A stretch of 64,000 nt of DNA from Bacteroidaceae bacterium (GTDB lineage Bacteria > Bacteroidota > Bacteroidia > Bacteroidales > Bacteroidaceae). The notes beneath the pieces are model-generated. The model worked only from the letters and a program-made list of their open reading frames with translations, made no database searches and was not told the origin of the DNA. The stretch is taken from assembly GCA_017416705.1 (NCBI GenBank), contig JAFQBG010000006.1:1-64000 (forward strand), written 5' to 3'. Position numbers and translations under genes: made by a program. Positions 62,292 to 64,000 of the stretch are shown in pieces. Positions within the stretch are counted from its first letter, which is position 1, and every line of letters starts with the position of its first letter.

Positions 62292-63830
62292 TTATTTTAA
62301 AGGTAATACAATTACAAATGTGGTTCCTGCGCCCAACTCGCTCTCGGCGCGTATGGTGCCCTTGTGGGCCTGTATAATCTGTTTCACATAGGCAAGTCCC
62401 AGTCCAAAGCCTTTCACATTGTGCAGATTTCCTGTGGACACACGATAGAATTTATCGAAAATCTTTTTAAGGTCCTCTTTACGAATTCCTATGCCGTTAT
62501 CTTTTATGGAAAGCACGAAATTTCCATTGGCGTTCCATGTGCGCAAGTTCAAATTAAGCGGTTCATCGCGTTTTTTGTATTTCAGGGCATTGTCCATGAG
62601 ATTAAATATCACATTGGTAAAATGCATTTCGTCAACGAACACATAGGGGTCGTCGGCTTCGGGCTCCCACGTGATATGCCCACCGCTCTGCTCAACCTTC
62701 ACCGTAAAAGTATTTATGACACCTGCGAGCAGTTCGTTGGCATCGAGTTCTTTCATCTTCAACGACGCCGTTTTTCGGTCCTCGAACATCGACATTTGCA
62801 ACACCTTGTCCACTTGGAAACGCAGGCGTTTTGTTTCGCTCGATATTACCCCCGACAATTTACTGAACATAGATGGCGATTTTGCCACCGACTGGTCTTG
62901 CAACATCTGTGCCGCCAACGAAATTGTCGATATAGGAGTTTTAAACTCGTGGGTCATATTATTTATAAAATCATTTTTAATTTCGGTCAATTTTTTCTGT
63001 CGTACTATCATATATAATGTTATTACAAATGTAATAAGCAAAACGAAAGTAAATAGTATCGAAGGAATCATAAATTTAACAGAGCTATAAAGATATTTGT
63101 TCAAAATTTTCTCCGGGAAATTAACTTCGAGAACACCCATGCGCGTTGGCGGGTCGTTTTTGAAAATCAACTCCTTATATGCTTTGTTCGATGCTCCCAT
63201 GACGAAGTCGGGACACCTGTAAACCTCTTTGCCGTCGCCGCCCAATACCCTGAAATGATAGTCCAAATCTATGCCGTTATTGGCAAGCTCGGATTTTATA
63301 TTTTGGTCGAGACGATGAAAATTTATTCTTTGCGACAAAGGTTTTTCACTTGCTTTGTATATCATATTATACACCACCTCGTCCACAATGGCACGTTGGT
63401 ACTGGTATCGCTGGCGCAACATTTCGACTGTCTGTCTTTGCTGTTCACTCACCGACAGTTTGCCGCGTCCGCCGCTTATTTTCAGTTTCGAGGCTATATC
63501 CGAATTTGTATTAACAGTTGTGCTCGACTCGATGGTAAACTGGTTGCCTTCGTCGGACGCCACTGTATAGTAGCGACGCTCCAATGTAAGACGGCCATCC
63601 TTTATGTGCAAACGAAAAATATCGCGCTGTATATCCTTTGTAAGATAGTGATGGGTTTCGGCAAGTTCAAGATTATACGCAGTTTGATTGAGGCTGCGCT
63701 TGACACCCTCCTCGAAATGCTGACGACGCATGCGCACCATTGCATCGATATAGCTCACCTGCATATATATAAGCCCCATGCAACATACTGCCATCACAAG
63801 GCCCACGAACCAAATTACATTTTTCTTCAT
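62292..63830 (-). CDS. rprX: Sensor histidine kinase RprX
   Basis: A 512-residue membrane kinase. Two membrane helices (about 7-27 and 255-280) flank a periplasmic sensor region. The H-box is FINNMTHEFKTPISTISLAA with H294. The HATPase domain shows NLMDNALKYKKR, DNGIGIRKEDL and GFGLGLAYVKQI. The start is the ATG at 63830; 17 more in-frame codons upstream do not resemble a kinase N terminus. It forms a two-component system with RprY; the physiological signal is unknown. Confidence 0.9.
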   Translation of the reverse strand: MKKNVIWFVGLVMAVCCMGLIYMQVSYIDAMVRMRRQHFEEGVKRSLNQTAYNLELAETHHYLTKDIQRDIFRLHIKDGRLTLERRYYTVASDEGNQFTIESSTTVNTNSDIASKLKISGGRGKLSVSEQQRQTVEMLRQRYQYQRAIVDEVVYNMIYKASEKPLSQRINFHRLDQNIKSELANNGIDLDYHFRVLGGDGKEVYRCPDFVMGASNKAYKELIFKNDPPTRMGVLEVNFPEKILNKYLYSSVKFMIPSILFTFVLLITFVITLYMIVRQKKLTEIKNDFINNMTHEFKTPISTISLAAQMLQDQSVAKSPSMFSKLSGVISSETKRLRFQVDKVLQMSMFEDRKTASLKMKELDANELLAGVINTFTVKVEQSGGHITWEPEADDPYVFVDEMHFTNVIFNLMDNALKYKKRDEPLNLNLRTWNANGNFVLSIKDNGIGIRKEDLKKIFDKFYRVSTGNLHNVKGFGLGLAYVKQIIQAHKGTIRAESELGAGTTFVIVLPLK

Positions 63831-64000
63831 GGCGTAAAGATAAGCACAAGTATTAAATGTTGTACATCTTGTTAACACCATTTAAGCATCATTTTTTTAT
63901 TATTAACAGTTTTATGTTTTATAATTAACAAAACAGCAACCTAAATATTCGCAATAGCAAAATCTTCACTTATATAGCTATATTTTTAAGTTAACGGCCG
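63831..64000. other. Right edge, upstream region of rprXY
   Basis: AT-rich DNA with no gene start. It probably carries the rprX promoter, but no TTTG and TAnnTTTG pair on the minus strand is convincing. Confidence 0.3.

Overview
The window is chromosomal DNA from a member of the order Bacteroidales (phylum Bacteroidota). Evidence: RprX/RprY regulators, FloA-NfeD, a PUR/DUF3276 protein, DUF4923, DUF4494 and DUF5606 proteins, NusB with a long N-terminal extension, the nusB-yajC-ybbR-coaE order, an M56-TonB fusion beside BlaI, and promoters of the Bacteroidota type (TTG or TTTG, about 19-22 bp, then TAnnTTTG). Most genes lack a Shine-Dalgarno sequence. The genus cannot be named from sequence alone. 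I see no rRNA, tRNA, CRISPR array, transposase or prophage.

Layout. 1-7.0 kb: tRNA modification (mnmE, ttcA), a nucleoside phosphorylase, a floA-nfeD-TPR/PD40 membrane operon and a small DUF486 protein. 7.0-15.2 kb: a perR-rubrerythrin pair, an orphan fasciclin lipoprotein, nadE and clpB. 15.2-21 kb: two small Bacteroidales families, then nusB-yajC-ybbR-coaE and a twin-ATPase ABC protein. 21-26.3 kb: a PUR protein, rplY-pth-S4-rnz, and an ECF sigma factor with a putative membrane anti-sigma partner and a periplasmic protein. 26.3-34.4 kb: marC, a large secreted DUF3472/F5-8C protein, rpsA, an interrupted micro-ORF and a blaI-M56 regulatory pair. 34.4-43.7 kb: pyrG and a complete eight-gene histidine operon. 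43.7-51.1 kb: cysteine synthesis, maf, a KdsC-type phosphatase, a DUF2520 protein, a nitroreductase, DUF4494-yggS and an acyl-CoA ligase. 51.2-64 kb: a signalling operon with a 1414-residue double histidine kinase, rpsF-rpsR-rplI, an MBOAT/SGNH O-acylation pair, a structured noncoding RNA, and rprXY.

The most interesting regulatory features lie between or inside genes. (1) A family of dispersed 160-195 bp elements has near-inverted ends and a central GCATAGC palindrome. There are five copies; four sit just upstream of a start codon in the same orientation as the gene. (2) The his operon has a leader peptide (MKQILVHHRHYTTLAYKG) followed by a rho-independent terminator and a competing pairing, which is a textbook attenuator layout. 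(3) A perfect 38-bp palindrome followed by a T-run lies inside pth, just after rplY. (4) Three AACTA-N7-TAGTT operators lie upstream of blaI. (5) A rod-shaped RNA of about 230 nt on the minus strand may be 6S RNA. (6) Strong Shine-Dalgarno sequences precede rpsR and rplI in a genome that mostly lacks them.

All coordinates come from reading the sequence. Family assignments rest on recognised motifs and lengths and were not checked against a database.
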